Counted from the first letter of the stretch, positions 9,886 through 22,260 are shown. The stretch: 64,000 nucleotides of DNA from Paramacrobiotus metropolitanus (GCF_019649055.1 NW_026570316.1:248001-312000); one strand, 5' to 3'. Translations and numbers: made by a program. Notes: generated by a model not told the origin, from the sequence alone.

Positions 9886-12451
9886 ATCCTTAAATTCACT
9901 GCTGGGAACGTCCTGTCGTTCTTTGCCTAGTCGAGAAATCTTGTGATGTTTAGTTGTTTAGTCTCTGTTTTTTTTGCTGTTTGCTCAAATACTGTGCATG
10001 TACTTATACCGTGTTTTCCCTCCATAGCGTCTTATACAATGCTTTTTACGTTAGGTTACGATATTAAGTGTAGGGCGAAATGTAAATCTGTAACAAATAC
10101 TCTTTAAACCTTGATATTTTACAAATCTACGCAAAGATTAATTATAAATAGCAGTATCGCAAAGTTGAAAACATTCTTTTCCTTTGCCAACAATTTGCAT
10201 TACGGCGTATCGTTGCAAACTACTTCATTAATTGACGTGAATTGTCTAATTTCTATTCTTTGCGAGATTATGCAGGTATTAGCATCTTATTTGTAAGAAA
10301 AGGATGAGAATTTCATAAATTTTTCCCCGTTAATACGAGCACTTTCGGTTTCATAAGGAGAAGGTCGGTTTCATAAGGAGAAGGAGAACGTAACCGAAAA
10401 CCATCTTACATCAACGTGCACCGGCAAACCGGGGTTTCTTATTGCTAATTAAAAAGCCGGCCCGTTTATTGTTACCGTAACCTTTGCGTGAAAAGTCTCG
10501 GATAACACTCGCCGAAGCTGGCATGGATGTACGGCCTACGAAAATATCGATCTGATCTGCAAAAATATTGATCCGATACCGGTTCGGTCATATGGTCTCT
10601 CCTCGCAGGGAGATCTATTATTGCAGTCACCACAGACTTTATTACTCGAAGAGCAAGGTTAACAAACCTGCGTTACTCTGTCGCATGGGAATTACAGATA
10701 GGCTGAGCAGATTTTCCGGGATAACATTTAAATTTTTACAGCATTATTACTAACTCATATAGACATTTACAGCTTTGTTAGTTAGCTACGCCTGGCATTT
10801 AGCTGCGCATACGTCACGGTGAATATTTTAATCTAGCAGTACAGTAATATTAAATAATTATATAAGGAGCTGACGGCAGCAAGTGCTCAGCTTAGCCTTT
10901 GCCAGCCCCTTTTTACAGTCATAGCAAAATTTAAAAGGTTTTAACGGTAACACAACGTACAGTGCGCTGCAATTTTGCGAACGTCCGCTTTCAACTGTTG
11001 ACGCCAGCAAAATCAGCATGGTACGGTCCACAAAGTCAGAGGTGAAAAATCTGACCTTACTAACGTCAAAAAATTATGGTACCATTATGAACTAATTATG
11101 TGTTGCATCTGTGTGGCAGTCCAAGCTGGATTACTATGTGAAGTTTGTTGATTAAAATGATGGTGATTCCGAAGTGCGTATGCTAGAACCTGCTTGACGG
11201 TCACAGGGCCGGCACAAAGAAGGGAGCGAGCGAGAGGGGCGTAGACCACGGTGGGCTGTTCAGCGCTTCAAACTGGCGGAGGGCCATAAATTTTGAGCCA
11301 TCCGCCGAGGAAGGTGGTCATTGTATTAAAAAATTAAAAATGTTAAAAACTTCTTAAAAGAACCCCAGAAAAGGTTGCAAAATTCAATAAAGTTAATAAA
11401 AGCTCCGCAAAAATTAAAGAATTCTGTTAAAACGGGCGAAAACGTTTATTAAAAACTTTTGAAAAATTCCGAAAAGAGTGCCAAAGAAGTGTGATTTATT
11501 CCTCCGCTGGATACCACCCACCCGGTTTTTGAGACCGCCCTCTGGCGGTAAAAAATCGAAAGCAGGGGAGCGGATAATCCCCGCCCCATTTCCTTTATGC
11601 CAGGCCCTTGGTCACAGTTGCCTTACGTAACTAAAGGGTAACTATGTAGGTGCTGTTCTGTGAAAAACAATACCCCTACTTGTACAGGAATACTGTTTTT
11701 AATATTGATATTGCTATTTGTTCCTTACCATCCCATTCGCAATAGTTACTCAAGAATTCCAAATCGTGCGAAGAAAAAATTTCAGCAAGAATTCTTAAAT
11801 CTGAATTTACTTTTCAGTTATGTATCTCTACCTACTTACTATACGCATAGTTAAACGCATAAGCTTTGTAAAAAAATTTGTAGACCTGGCGCTCGAAGCT
11901 GCCGCCACGGCATCGAAGCGCTTACGTAATTAGTAATCTAGCGGCTTAAATTATCGAGAATCCTCTATTAATTTTCGATCGATATTTTAAACGTGTACAT
12001 GTATGTTCCTTGGACGTGCATTACGCTCCAGTGATTTGGAAAAATCTACCAAGTACACAGCGCCTCGATCAACAGTTGCTGACGTGCACCGTTCTACCAT
12101 TGAATGCCAGGACCATTCTCCACCTGCTCACACGTGCTCTGGCCAATCCTACCGGTTCGGGAAGGTCGCAGGCAGGTCGTATGGCCAAGTATTTCACTGC
12201 TACTTTGAGACAGTGGCGAACAGATTCCTTTTCCGTTAAATCGTTGTACGGTTTCCATTAGGCTCCGATCTCGCTAGTGTCGGTTTGGATTTGATTACTA
12301 TAGGCTCCAACACGTATATTCTCAACTGCAGCGGTTCTATATGTTTTATCTACGTAGCCGACGTTTTGCGGGCGGTTGCATTGTGTGGCTGGTAGTGGTG
12401 TTGTGGATGGCAGCGCGCATCTACCGAAAGGTCAAGGTTCGAAATACCGGA
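9886..12451. other. Long intergenic stretch before the nuclear receptor
   Basis: No confident gene. An ORF at 12010-12261 (+) has protein-like composition (VHYAPVIWKNLPSTQRLDQQ) but no ATG at its start and no clear upstream acceptor; it may be a terminal exon or chance. A 20-bp direct repeat occurs at 10345-10384. The segment 11310-11480 is A-rich. Confidence 0.45.
10345..10384. repeat. Two perfect 20-bp tandem copies
   Basis: A 20-bp unit starting TCGGTTTCATAAGG is repeated twice without mismatch. Confidence 0.85.
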
Positions 12452-15400
12452 ATGGGTTTGGATGCCAATCTCTGTCGCATCTGCAGTGTCCCTCGATCCA
12501 CGCATGGATTGCTGCTGGGAGCGAAAGCATGCAATGGCTGCGCGGTAAATACGGTAATTAACGGGGTTATTATTCAGAGTGGTTACGAAGACGGGGACAG
12601 GCACTGGCTTCTTAGAGTGGAGTGCCGTTAACCCCCGCCACTGCCCACTGTATGCGCGGCAGTTGAGCGGGTGGTAACGGTACTCGCCTCTTAAACCGGG
12701 GCTGCAACGTGTGTCCACCTTCTCGTAACCAATTTTTCCGTTATACCTAACTAGTTACCTACTCTCCCTTGGAGAAACAGGTATGGGACAGATTAGTAAA
12801 ATTTTAATAACAAGACCGACGTTCACATTAATCGCAAGACAAACCCGCTTCTCCCATCTTCAGTCAAAAAACCGGTTTTTGCAAAAAAAACTTCGCACGC
12901 AAATGCTGCACCTGTGGGTAAAATCATAACGATATATTTTTAATAATATCGAAATCATTTTAAGTTTTGATAAACACTCTGTGCATCGCTTCCTTTCACT
13001 CTGCAAAAGGTAGCGAAAGGGAGTGTCCACCACCTTAAATTTTTTGTAATGTTAGATAAAGTGAATTTTCGGTCACGTTCTACGTAGATGATAAAACGAA
13101 AAAAACCTTCTATCATCGACTAAACTGCAGTCACTAGCAAAAGCCGGTATGAACGGTTGTGTTATACTTTTCAAAATTTAATGACTTTCACTTGTGTATG
13201 CTTCGCATAAACACAGAGGCATTTGGTTGCGCTTCAAACAAAATTCAATATTGTTACTACATGTGCCAGCACCAATTAATGGTGGAAAGAAAACTGTTAT
13301 TGCTCTTAACTGTTTGTACGGGAAGCGGTGAACAATACGTGTACTTGAACATATCGCTTTTGGGACAGGCATTTTTTTCACGGGCGATAAAAATTCCACC
13401 CGAGCGTTCATTGAAATGCCCACTGTCCAATACCTGCTCGACCGCATTCAACATAAAACGCGTCTGTAAAGCGTGCCGGTTGAGACGCTGTATTGAAGAA
13501 GGAATGAAGAAGAAGCCACAGTGTGTAACAGGTATGGTGATGTGTTTTTTTTCCGTTACCTTTATTCGCTGGTTGTTTTGCACAGTTCTCTTTTTGATCC
13601 GATACACCGTTTGTTCTTAACGACTTCTTTAAACTAGAAGCCATTTGTGATACTACGGTGCGGTCCGCCACTGGGATAGGGTAACGACGAGTCTGTGAAA
13701 TCGAGGCAGTTATAAGCGGCAAAGGTGCTCTCACCGGCAGCATTCGCTACAACATTTTCCTACAATCGATTTCACATTATCGTACGGGGAATGTGTGCTG
13801 CTCACTTAAACCTAGCTATGAAACGGGTACGGTTCGATGAGACAGAGAAGTACCACAGTCCCGTTCTGTTTAAAGTGTTTTACGTCATGAGCAGGCAGAT
13901 CCCTACAGAGCTTTCTGATTCATATGCTCCATTGGCGAGTAATACTGTACTCGTATTTTCAAGAAGTGAACTTGCAGCTTTCTGTTGAGCTACAATCTAC
14001 ACGTTGGTTTTGGTTCCCCAAATAAGACACCCCACTGTCCTTGACGCCGCATAATTTACCTGACGCAAGCGGTAGCGTCAAAGCAAAGTAGGTCATTGTT
14101 GCAACTTGCAGGCATGTGAAATGCATCAGTGACGCGACAAAAAACGAGATGCTCATTTTAACGCATCTTCCGCATTCAATCACTCTTCTGCTCGAATGCT
14201 GTGTTGAGTTTCTGCAGCACACTGTTTTTGATTTAGCTTTTAAGTTTTGAAACCGAGGGCCGACTGGCGAATTCCGCTTTTTGGCCATATGTTATGCAAA
14301 ACTAAAAGGAAACGGTGCTCAGAATTTGAAGGCAGCCAGTGCGAAAGGACTAACACGCAAGTAAAAAAAAAAGAAACTTACAGAATTTTTCAAATTAATA
14401 AAATCTGCAGTACGCCGGCACACCAGGCGCGTGGGACCTCTACCGGCGCCGGATGCCCTCAAAGGCTCAACCTCTTTCATTCAAAATTTACAGCTTGCAG
14501 ATTTCGCGTAGTACAAATGCAGGGAAACGGAAAATTGATTTTGACAGGAATACAGGTTGACCATGAGAAGATCGTCCATGTGCGTCATAGGCTATGCTTT
14601 TTGCAGCTGACGCGCGAGTGTTACAGATGTTCACATATACAGGTGGAGAAAAAGCCCAGCCCAGCGACCTCCTCTCCCTGTCAGCCAGTTCCAGTACGGA
14701 CATCGTTCCCGCTTGCAATCCAGCTACCGGCAACGCGTATTCCAACCTGCCAGCCGGGCATTTCAGCGAAGCTGCCGCCCGCACACATCGCAATAATTTT
14801 ATGGATGTTTTGGAACTGCGGAAATCTGTCGGTAATCTGGTGTTATTTAATTCCTGTAGCGACGGGACAACGCTTTCTCTCTAACGCCGGCCGTAATACG
14901 TCGATATAAATGTTACTATTGATGCCGGCAGGTGATGTTATGACTTTAACCATGATGTACTGCGTAGGCTATCAAAATCTTCCCAATCTGCTCATCTGCT
15001 CCGGTTATACGGCACCGTATGCGGGTCGGTATTGGTATCTATCCAGAGAACGCAGCGAGATGCTGCAGACAGCCGCATTAAACATAACAGCTGCCTACCA
15101 GGAAGCGTACGGGGATTTACTCCACTCCTTCGATGTGCTGCAAGCATCGGCAGCACAGGGATTCCTGCCGGTAAGGAAAATGTTGAAGTATGATATAGTG
15201 GAATGTTGTACAGCCTTTTACATAGATTAAAATAGTTAATTTATTTAATAACAGAAGATTGCTTATTTGCGGTATAAAAGACCTCGAACGACAGCTTCCC
15301 TTCATGAATGCCACATAAGCTGCAAGCCACACCTTCAAAAGCTTGTTTAAATGCAAGCTTATACAATGCACACTCTTATGTGATTACCTTCTATTTAATA

Positions 15401-16630
15401 ACAGAAGATTGCTGGTATACGATGTTAGAGACAAACGTTTGCCTTTGCAACTGCAGCACCAACCGCAAGCCACACCTGCACAAGCAGTTTGGGCAGCTAA
15501 AAGAACGCTAGAAGATCGCATGTTCCGATTATGCCGCTTCACTGCTATGCTGCCGTCATTTCAGAACTTGGGTAACGAGGATAGAAGAACGTTACTGGCG
15601 GAAAAGTATCTGATCTCGATCATGGTCATTGCAATGTTTCCGAATGACACTGAACCTCGCTGGTGCGTTTTAGAACACTGACTGGTCTAATATTACTTGC
15701 AGATAACCAATGCCCGATATTATTACCGAAGCGGCTATTACATTTATCTCACCGGCTCCGATCCGGCCGATTGTATCCACTACTGCCGCGACGTCAGGGA
15801 ACAACTGCAGTTAGACCCTGATTTTGTGCAGTTTATTGACAAGTTCAATGTCATGTTCAATGATCTGGGATTGACGGTGACAGAGACATACATGCTGCTA
15901 ACCGTCGCGCTCTTCGCAGCAGGTTGTATAAACGATCGATATTTTTGTTGGGGAATCGTATCGAGTACAAGCAGCCAGGTCTACCACTACGATTAGAAAC
16001 ACTGCACGTAAGATGAAATCAAAAATTTCCCTACATAGCGAAAAATTTATTAATTTTTGGGACCGGCATTAAAAGAGCTGTTGCCCGTTGGCTAATTTCG
16101 GTGTTGGTTGATTCCTCTTCGTCGAATTTTGTATAAGCTGGAAATTTACCGGCTGAGAACGGGTTTCCCATACTTGCTGCCGCCACCCGGCTGAAGCGTA
16201 ACATTGCGACTAATCGATGAAAACAAATATATTTACCTAGTTTTTGCTTACCTGAACGATTTGTCGCAACGCCACGCCCCAATGGGTTAACGGCAGCGAG
16301 GGCTGCGGTTAGTAGTATTTATTTACGATCTGACTGCAGTATATTACAGGAATTTCAAAATGGCAAAACTGTGTTTCAGATGTGACCGAAATCGTTGACA
16401 AACCGACCATGCGCTATCTGCACGCTATTTACTTGGACGCTCTGTTCTATTTGGTGGGACACCGGCTAAATCCCGCGGAGCGACTGCCGGTGTATGCCAA
16501 AGTGGAGACGTTGATGACCATGTTCCCACTGGTGGATCGCATCACCGCTAACTACCTAAGCCATGTGAAGATTCCCAGTATTCCAATGAGACCCGAATCA
16601 GTTGTATTTCGCGATTGCGTAGGACAGTGA
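12452..16630 (+). CDS. Nuclear receptor (DNA-binding plus ligand-binding domain), divergent
   Basis: Seven exons: 12452-12544, 13369-13531, 14643-14831, 14932-15187, 15405-15666, 15703-15922, 16380-16630 (about 477 residues, in phase throughout). Exon 1 encodes zinc finger I (LCRIC...ACNGC) and exon 2 completes it as CAAFFSRAI, then finger II with C-x5-C-x9-C-x2-C and the C-terminal extension RLRRCIEEGM. Exon 3 is a Ser/Ala-rich hinge. Exons 4-7 form a helical ligand-binding region (FVQFIDKFNVMFNDLGLT; TETYMLLTVALFAAG; LDALFYLVGHRL). The P-box reads CNGCAA, where most receptors have CEGCKG or CDGCKA. I see no clear AF-2 helix before the stop. The exon 5/6 junction is weak: only a GTTTTAG donor and a 36-bp intron keep the frame. 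The ATG choice is uncertain; in-frame ATGs lie upstream. Expected role: nuclear, DNA-binding transcription factor. Confidence 0.8.
15242..15476 (+). repeat. Local duplication of an intron/exon boundary inside the receptor gene
   Basis: The acceptor region reading TATTTAATAACAGAAGATTG occurs at about 15242 and again at about 15391, and a second shared stretch (GCAAGCCACACC) occurs at about 15322 and 15465. The downstream copy is the 5' part of exon 5. The upstream copy lies in intron 4, keeps the CAG acceptor but reaches a stop in every frame, so it looks like a decayed duplicate of the exon start. Confidence 0.65.
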
Positions 16631-16967
16631 ACTCATACACTTCCTCGTATGCAATTTGTTTTTCTAGACTTATATGGTGAAAATGAATTTACATAAATGA
16701 TAAAGCCTGGTTTGATGCTTTGTGAGCTGGCGAGTTAACAAATTGTAATTTTGGTGCCCTGCTTGGTCATGTACGTTCATTAGTGACACTGTTCTTTTAC
16801 ATTTCTTTAGCGCGAAATTACTGGTGTATTTTGTTCTGAAATATCTCAGCTTTTTGTTAACATCAGCGGCATGCTATTTCATACGCACAAAACGAAAACG
16901 AAGGTTGCATGCATAATACGAGAGCGCAGTCGGACATTCATTGCTATGAGGAGGTTAAAACGCAAAT

Positions 16968-17637
16968 TTAAAATCGGCGTTCACATTGCAAATTACACCC
17001 GTCAAAGCAGCAGTTTTCACGGCGACCGCAATCACGATCGCGCTGGCATCGGTTGACGCGATCCCGGCGTCCGCAATGGCGATCCCGACGCTGCAGATAC
17101 ACGGTCATTAAAACCAATCCTCGTTGCAACAAGAAACTTATTTATTCACTTACTCATGAAAGAGAAATCGAATGTTTATGTACGAACATAAAACTGCCGT
17201 AATGTACGTACCCGACAGTCCTGGCGACCGACCCGTGCCTCACGCAGCAGAGGATGATCGAGATCAGTGTTTTCTGTCAAAGAAAAACTATTTAGCTTAA
17301 GCGAGATTAACAGAAGGTTTAGCATAAAATCGCCGGTAATTGGCTACACGCTTCATGCTTGTAAATCCATTTGCGAGTATGTGCATAATCATGCACAGTT
17401 ACCAGCCACCAATACTCTCAGAATTAAATGTACAAGTACAGCAATGCACTGAAAGAAGCACGTGAAAAATCTTTCCAATAGGTAAATTTCAGAAATTATT
17501 TTAATCAAGGGTTAATACAACAGAAATACATTTAAAATTTTTATTGTCGGTTGTTCTACAAATTTACCGGCAGGCATCGCAGCAGCCACAAGGATCAGTC
17601 CCAGTAATAACGCCGATATGACGATGGAACGGTCCAT
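16968..17637 (-). CDS. Mini-WAP secreted peptide, Arg-rich (WAP4)
   Basis: Three exons on the minus strand: 17568-17637, 17212-17273, 16968-17090, giving 84 residues. Signal peptide MDRSIVISALLLGLILVAAA. The exon 2 propeptide is longer than in WAP2 and ends RQDCR, with cysteine 1 as the second-last residue. Exon 3 has C-x8-C-x5-C-x5-CC-x3-C-x3-C and ends ERRF then TAA. The mature domain is strongly enriched in Arg-Asp pairs (RRDRHCGRRDR; CQRDRDCGRR), giving a dense alternating-charge surface. CFDGCNLQC is shared almost exactly with WAP2, its nearest relative. Intron phases (1, 0) match the family. The dibasic Lys-Arg of other members is replaced by Arg-containing sequence. Confidence 0.78.
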
Positions 17638-18660
17638 TTTGCAACTAAGCCGGGAAGGTCGTCAAAACAAAACTAAACGTGCCCAAATGAAATTATGCTG
17701 ATGGAAATTATAGTGAATCTCGAAGTGTATTGGGAAAAACTCTGACATCAAATGGAATTAAATTAAAGTGCTAGAAGAACCCATAAACGACGCCCTCCTT
17801 TATATCATAGCACAATTCAAATTGCGGATGTCCGCTCAGTTACTCTTTGGAAAACATTTCCCTCCGCCTTATCTCATTGCGAAACATCTGTGCACATTGC
17901 CCTGTTCAAATAATGGGTTATATTCCGAAAGAAACCAATAACACCGGTATCTGCTGCTATTCCTTGCATCGGTCAGTATTGCGCAGTTCGACCGAAATGT
18001 CCGGTTAGAAAAACCTTTTGAGTGTAAGCTTTCAATATTTCTTTATTTCGTTTTCTTCAACGATCTCTTCCTGATTTTTGCGAGTATTTCTTGTACGCAT
18101 TGATCTCGTGATTTCTTACCCGTCTTTCGCCCTCGTGCCTTTTGTGCTATGCACTAAAACGCGAACTCCACTGGCAATAAAGTTGTTTTTGGTTATTTTT
18201 TGTTCCTTTTCGGAAGCTCTGACTGGTTAGAGCGGCGCTTGTCAGTAATGCCTTTCCGGGAAATTCTTACAATTCATTGTACTGGTTTAAATAACAACCT
18301 TGAAAAACTTAATTGCCGTAGCTTATCATGGATGACCTTTTCAGCTTGCTGTAAAATTAATTTCAAACATCAGTATTTCAACTATCTGACGAGAATGCGT
18401 AACAGCGCCTAGGGGACATTTACGAAGCGTTAATTTTTGAAGATTAATCTTAGTACTTTATTTTTCTTCGTACCAGTTCTCATTCACAATTTTGCTTTAC
18501 AACAGTAGGAAAATTACAATCATACTGTACTTGCGATAAAGAGTCATGATTATAGGACAGATTCTGCAATTCGGTGAACACAAACAGTTAGTCACAATGA
18601 AATACAATCGTTATAAAATAACTTTCCAATGTTGAAACAGTAGAATCGACGTGCTGTGCT
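17638..18660. other. Intergenic: WAP4 promoter side and WAP5 3' flank
   Basis: A minus-strand TATA box (GATATAAA, 17799-17806) lies about 160 bp upstream of the WAP4 start. No other gene is recognised. Confidence 0.5.
17799..17806 (-). promoter_or_regulatory. TATA box of WAP4
   Basis: GATATAAA on the minus strand, upstream of the WAP4 start codon at 17637. Confidence 0.5.
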
Positions 18661-19246
18661 TCATGACTTGTTGCTCGAAGACTTGGGAAAACATTCCAGG
18701 CCGCAATCTCGCAAACAGCATTTCCCTCCCGGGCAACTGTCACTGCTGGCGGTGCATTGGTTCTTTCTGGGACCTTTGCATTTCGATGGATTAGGGTGAT
18801 CGTTCTATAGTTTAACACACAAACAAGTCAACATGTATCTCTGTGGCGGGTATATCATAGCTGTATAATTGTATTACATGGGTTATACTGTAAATTAATA
18901 TAAGCGACAAACCAAACGTAATTAGTCGTTATTCCCTATCCTCGTATTATCTGCTGCCTGTTAGTGATATACCAAGCTCGCTAATACGACCGTGCTTTTC
19001 CTTACCGGACTGCACAAGGGAAGTGTCCGCTTGACAAGATGATGGCTGATGTCGTATTCTGCAAAGAAGACAACAGCCGGTTAATATACGTTCAAAATAA
19101 GAGCAAAATAATTACGGTTTTTTAAAATTATTCGTATCTTCATGTATATTCAGAAAAAGGGGAATTTTGCAGTTACCAGCAGATATCTGTGCGGCTAGCA
19201 GGACAAGCGCCGCTCCCAAGATCAATACGAGTGTGCTGCGATCCAT
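18661..19246 (-). CDS. Mini-WAP secreted peptide (WAP5)
   Basis: Three exons on the minus strand: 19177-19246, 19006-19058, 18661-18804, giving 88 residues. Signal peptide MDRSTLVLILGAALVLLAAQ. Exon 2 encodes YDISHHLVKRTLPLCSP, with Lys-Arg five residues before cysteine 1. Exon 3 has C-x7-C-x6-C-x4-CC-x3-C-x3-C, then a Ser/Lys tail and TGA. PGGKCC and DCGLEC fit the WAP core closely. WAP6 is the closest paralogue: same exon 1 and 2 lengths (70 and 53 bp) and a nearly identical propeptide. Introns have phases 1 and 0. Confidence 0.82.
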
Positions 19247-20535
19247 ACTAATCAAAGAGGCCGGTTAATAATTTTTAGTTCCGAATGTACGCTGTGCAAA
19301 AAACGCGATAAAGTTACCAGCAAACAACCAATTTAATAGTAAGTTGTTACACTGAAACGTTGACGGCCTCGATGCGGTTTTTTACCAGCGAGGTTGATCG
19401 CTACCGGCATTTTAACACCATGTTTTTTTTAATGGAATTACCTAGAAAAATGTTGCAAACGGTTTTGTCAACAGCATTTCTGAAAAAAACAAGCGACTGA
19501 TTGTGAATCCTCTCGTAACTCACAGCTTCACAGAAAAAATATTTTCTTTTTTGCACTTGCGCTGAACTTAAGGTTTCCCCACCCGGGACTTTGGTTTTTC
19601 GTGACCAGGCATGCACTTCCCAAGTCCTTAACTCCCTAAACTCAATATTGTGATGCGCACTGAAACATCAAACAATGTATGTAGACAGGGCACATTTCAA
19701 TAAACAATTTCCAAAACAACCCAATTAATTTCCAATGGCTTTCATTTAAAACACGAGTAAGCAAAAAACAACTTTTGGAAGCGCACCTTAGCGCAGCGTA
19801 TAATATATATCGTAACCAGATGTTGCATCACACGCACATGTGAACATCGTCTAACGAGTCGGTGCTCGAGACGTGTGACCGTTTGGCACGCATAGATTTG
19901 GAATTTAAATTTTTATTATTTTTGGTAATGCTCTGAATTGGGATACAAAACAGCGTGTACATTGTACAGTCGAAAAAAATTCAAGAGAGTGAAGTTGCGA
20001 ACTCAGGATGTTCCCTTCCGGTTTTGTGTATTGCTTAGGTTTATGGAGCAGTGCGAGTAAAGTTAGAGATAGCAGACAGGAAAACGGAAGACCGCGAGAA
20101 TCCTGGTGGAAGCCTTATTGTCCAGGCTGGAGTTGACAATGGGTGTTTATCGATGGGATTAAAGGCTGTCCGTATGGGCGCAGCTGATGTTGATGCGAAC
20201 ATGATTAAACCGCAGTGCATAAATGCACAAAAACTGTGAAATCCTCTTCAAGTTGTCATTATCTCTTTTACTGCTCTGTCGCTACTTCTGTATAGAAAGA
20301 AAACTTTTATCTGACAGGAAAACGTTTCTCAGACATGACCTTTTAAGTCGTCCTATGACGCTAGGCCGTACTCGCAAAGCGTAGGTTGCATTTACATACA
20401 GCAATTAATTTTTACACTTCTTTACTCAGCTGTTTTCGTAACTGGCAAACAGTGCTTTTTATCAGAGAAATGTAGGGTGGAATTACAGTGAAGCGCCACT
20501 CCGATTCACAAAAACTAGAGCAGACTTGATGCATT
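19247..20535. other. Intergenic holding a RAEP-type promoter module without its gene
   Basis: About 19380-19960 resembles the region before both RAEP genes (see the repeat entry), but no RAEP start codon or exon follows it. An ORF at 20051-20239 (+) has no recognisable features. Confidence 0.5.
19380..19960 (+). repeat. Duplicated ~0.6-1 kb module, copy 1 of 3
   Basis: Shares ordered segments with 21280-22260 and 23240-24460. These include GCTACCGGCATT, ACGGTTTTGTCAACAGCATT, a CGTGACCAGGCATGCACTT stretch and a GTAAGCAAAA stretch. In copies 2 and 3 the module leads into a TATA box and a RAEP gene; here it does not. Confidence 0.65.
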
Positions 20536-21148
20536 TCATGACTTGCTGCTGGAAGATATTGGAACGCATTCCAGGCCACAGTCCCGCGTACAGCATTTGC
20601 CCTTGCCTTTGATTGTGTTACAGTGATCGCTGCTGGCGTCGCATGAGTGTTTTCTTGGACCGTTGCATTTTGACGGGTCAGGATGGGCGTTCTGCAGTGC
20701 AAGAAATAAACAGATTAAGACTCGTTTTTGGAGCGAGTATGGCAGAACTTGCTGTAAAGTATAGTTAGATATAGTTTAGGACGATCAGATGTGTTAGTTA
20801 CGTATTTGATACTTATGTGTTAGTTACGTTTTTGATACTTTTTATGTCGTGGTGTACAGTAATAAAGATGTAGCCAGTGTACAGTAATAAAGATGTAGCC
20901 AGATAGAAGTTTACCGGGCTGCATAATGGAAGTGTCCGCTTGACGAGATGATGGCTAATATCGTAATCTGTAAATAATATGGGTCAGGTCCAAGCGTAAC
21001 TGCGGTTTTGAAATTTAACAACCATTTCGCTCGATGCGCTAGAAGCAGAAACGTTATCGCGGCGGAAGTAAAAATTACCGGCAGATATCTTTCCGGCTAG
21101 CAGGATAAACGTCAACCCCAAAAACAACAGGATAACACTGCGTTCCAT
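20536..21148 (-). CDS. Mini-WAP secreted peptide (WAP6)
   Basis: Three exons on the minus strand: 21079-21148, 20915-20967, 20536-20691, giving 92 residues. Signal peptide MERSVILLFLGLTFILLAGK. Exon 2 encodes YDISHHLVKRTLPLCSP, identical in protein to WAP5. Exon 3 has cysteine spacing C-x7-C-x6-C-x8-CC-x3-C-x3-C; the segment before CC is longer than in WAP5 (TIKGKGKCC), so one loop is expanded by four residues. It ends SSSSKS then TGA, as WAP5 does. The gene sits just upstream of duplicated module copy 2, in the same orientation as WAP5 relative to module copy 1. Confidence 0.82.
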
Positions 21149-21279
21149 TTTATAGGAAAGTGTTTTAATAATGTGGTATTGGTAATGTACTTTGCCTTAG
21201 TTCCGCTTTTAACTTATCAACAGACAACAAAGTTGGCTTTCAATATGAAACTTTGACTGCCTCAGCTCTCTTACAGTAT

Positions 21280-22260
21280 TGTTATTATGAATGAACAAGG
21301 CAGATTGCTAACGGCACTCGCACCGCATGTTGTTCTGTATAACTGGAAATCACCAAAAAAAATGCAATGAACGGTTTTGTCAACAGCATTTCTAACCCAG
21401 CCTGATTATTAAATTGTTTTTTATACATAAAAAGAGGAAACATGATATTAGCTCGAAGCATTTCTTCGTTACCGTAATTGAAAACAGTGTTGAAAACAAG
21501 CTGGTCAAATGTAAACAAACCAAACTACTCGTAATACACCAGCTTTATAAATTCCATAAATTACCAGCCTGCATAAATTGTATACCCCGTTTTATATCAA
21601 ACATATTCTGCACTGTGCATTATGTGAGCAATTCTATAACCTGTGAGGTCGAAACAATGAGCAATTTCAAAACGAACTAAGTAATGCCAGCAGACTACAA
21701 AGCGCAACCTTATTAAAATGTTAAACTCGAAAATTTTAAATCATAAAAGCTCGAACATGTACAGAAAAAAGTTATTTCAATTTTCTAAAGTGTCCTTATA
21801 CAGTTATACTGCAGTGCTGCACTTGCGCTTTCCACACCGGCCATTTCTTCGTGACCACGCATGCACTTTTCAAGTGCTAAAATATGTTATAATACAGTAC
21901 TGACTACAAGTACTTACTGTACCATGAAACGTACTGCAACCAGCACACATTTTCATCATAATTATCAGAAAGACACTACTAACTTTCAACAGGTTTCACT
22001 AAAATTCGAGTAGGCAAAAATCATCTCTCGGAATCATAGCATATGCCATATGGCAAGTCCATGTTGAGGAAGATCTGCTTCTGTCAGAGGAATTGATTTT
22101 TTGGAGTGGCAGTCCGATTTCAGGTAATATGACCAATACAGTGCCGGCGCACAAAGCTGACAGTATATAAAGAAAAGTAGCCCCTGTAAAAACCCAATAA
22201 TAAGTACCTTCAAGCGACGTTGTCATATGAAACCAGACTTTTTCTGACTTTTTCTAACTT
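21280..22260 (+). repeat. Duplicated module, copy 2 of 3 (leads into RAEP1)
   Basis: Contains the same ordered segments as copies 1 and 3, ending with a conserved block (TTTTTTGGAGTGGCA...GATTTC) and a TATA box at 22164. It gives the 'empty site' for the small inverted-repeat element present in copy 3. Confidence 0.65.
22164..22171 (+). promoter_or_regulatory. TATA box of RAEP1
   Basis: TATATAAA about 125 bp before the ATG; the flanking AG-TATATAAAGAAA-GTAGCC context is conserved at RAEP2. Confidence 0.7.

Noticed and set aside
12341-12451. Extending the nuclear receptor to the upstream in-frame ATG with a hydrophobic start (MFYLRSRRFAGG...)
   Set aside because: A hydrophobic leader is not expected for a nuclear receptor; the ATG at 12452 gives a normal start just before finger I, though the upstream ATGs cannot be excluded.
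20051-20239. ORF at the place where a RAEP gene would be expected in block 1
   Set aside because: The sequence shows no convincing similarity to RAEP1 or RAEP2 and lacks the signal-peptide exon and TATA context.
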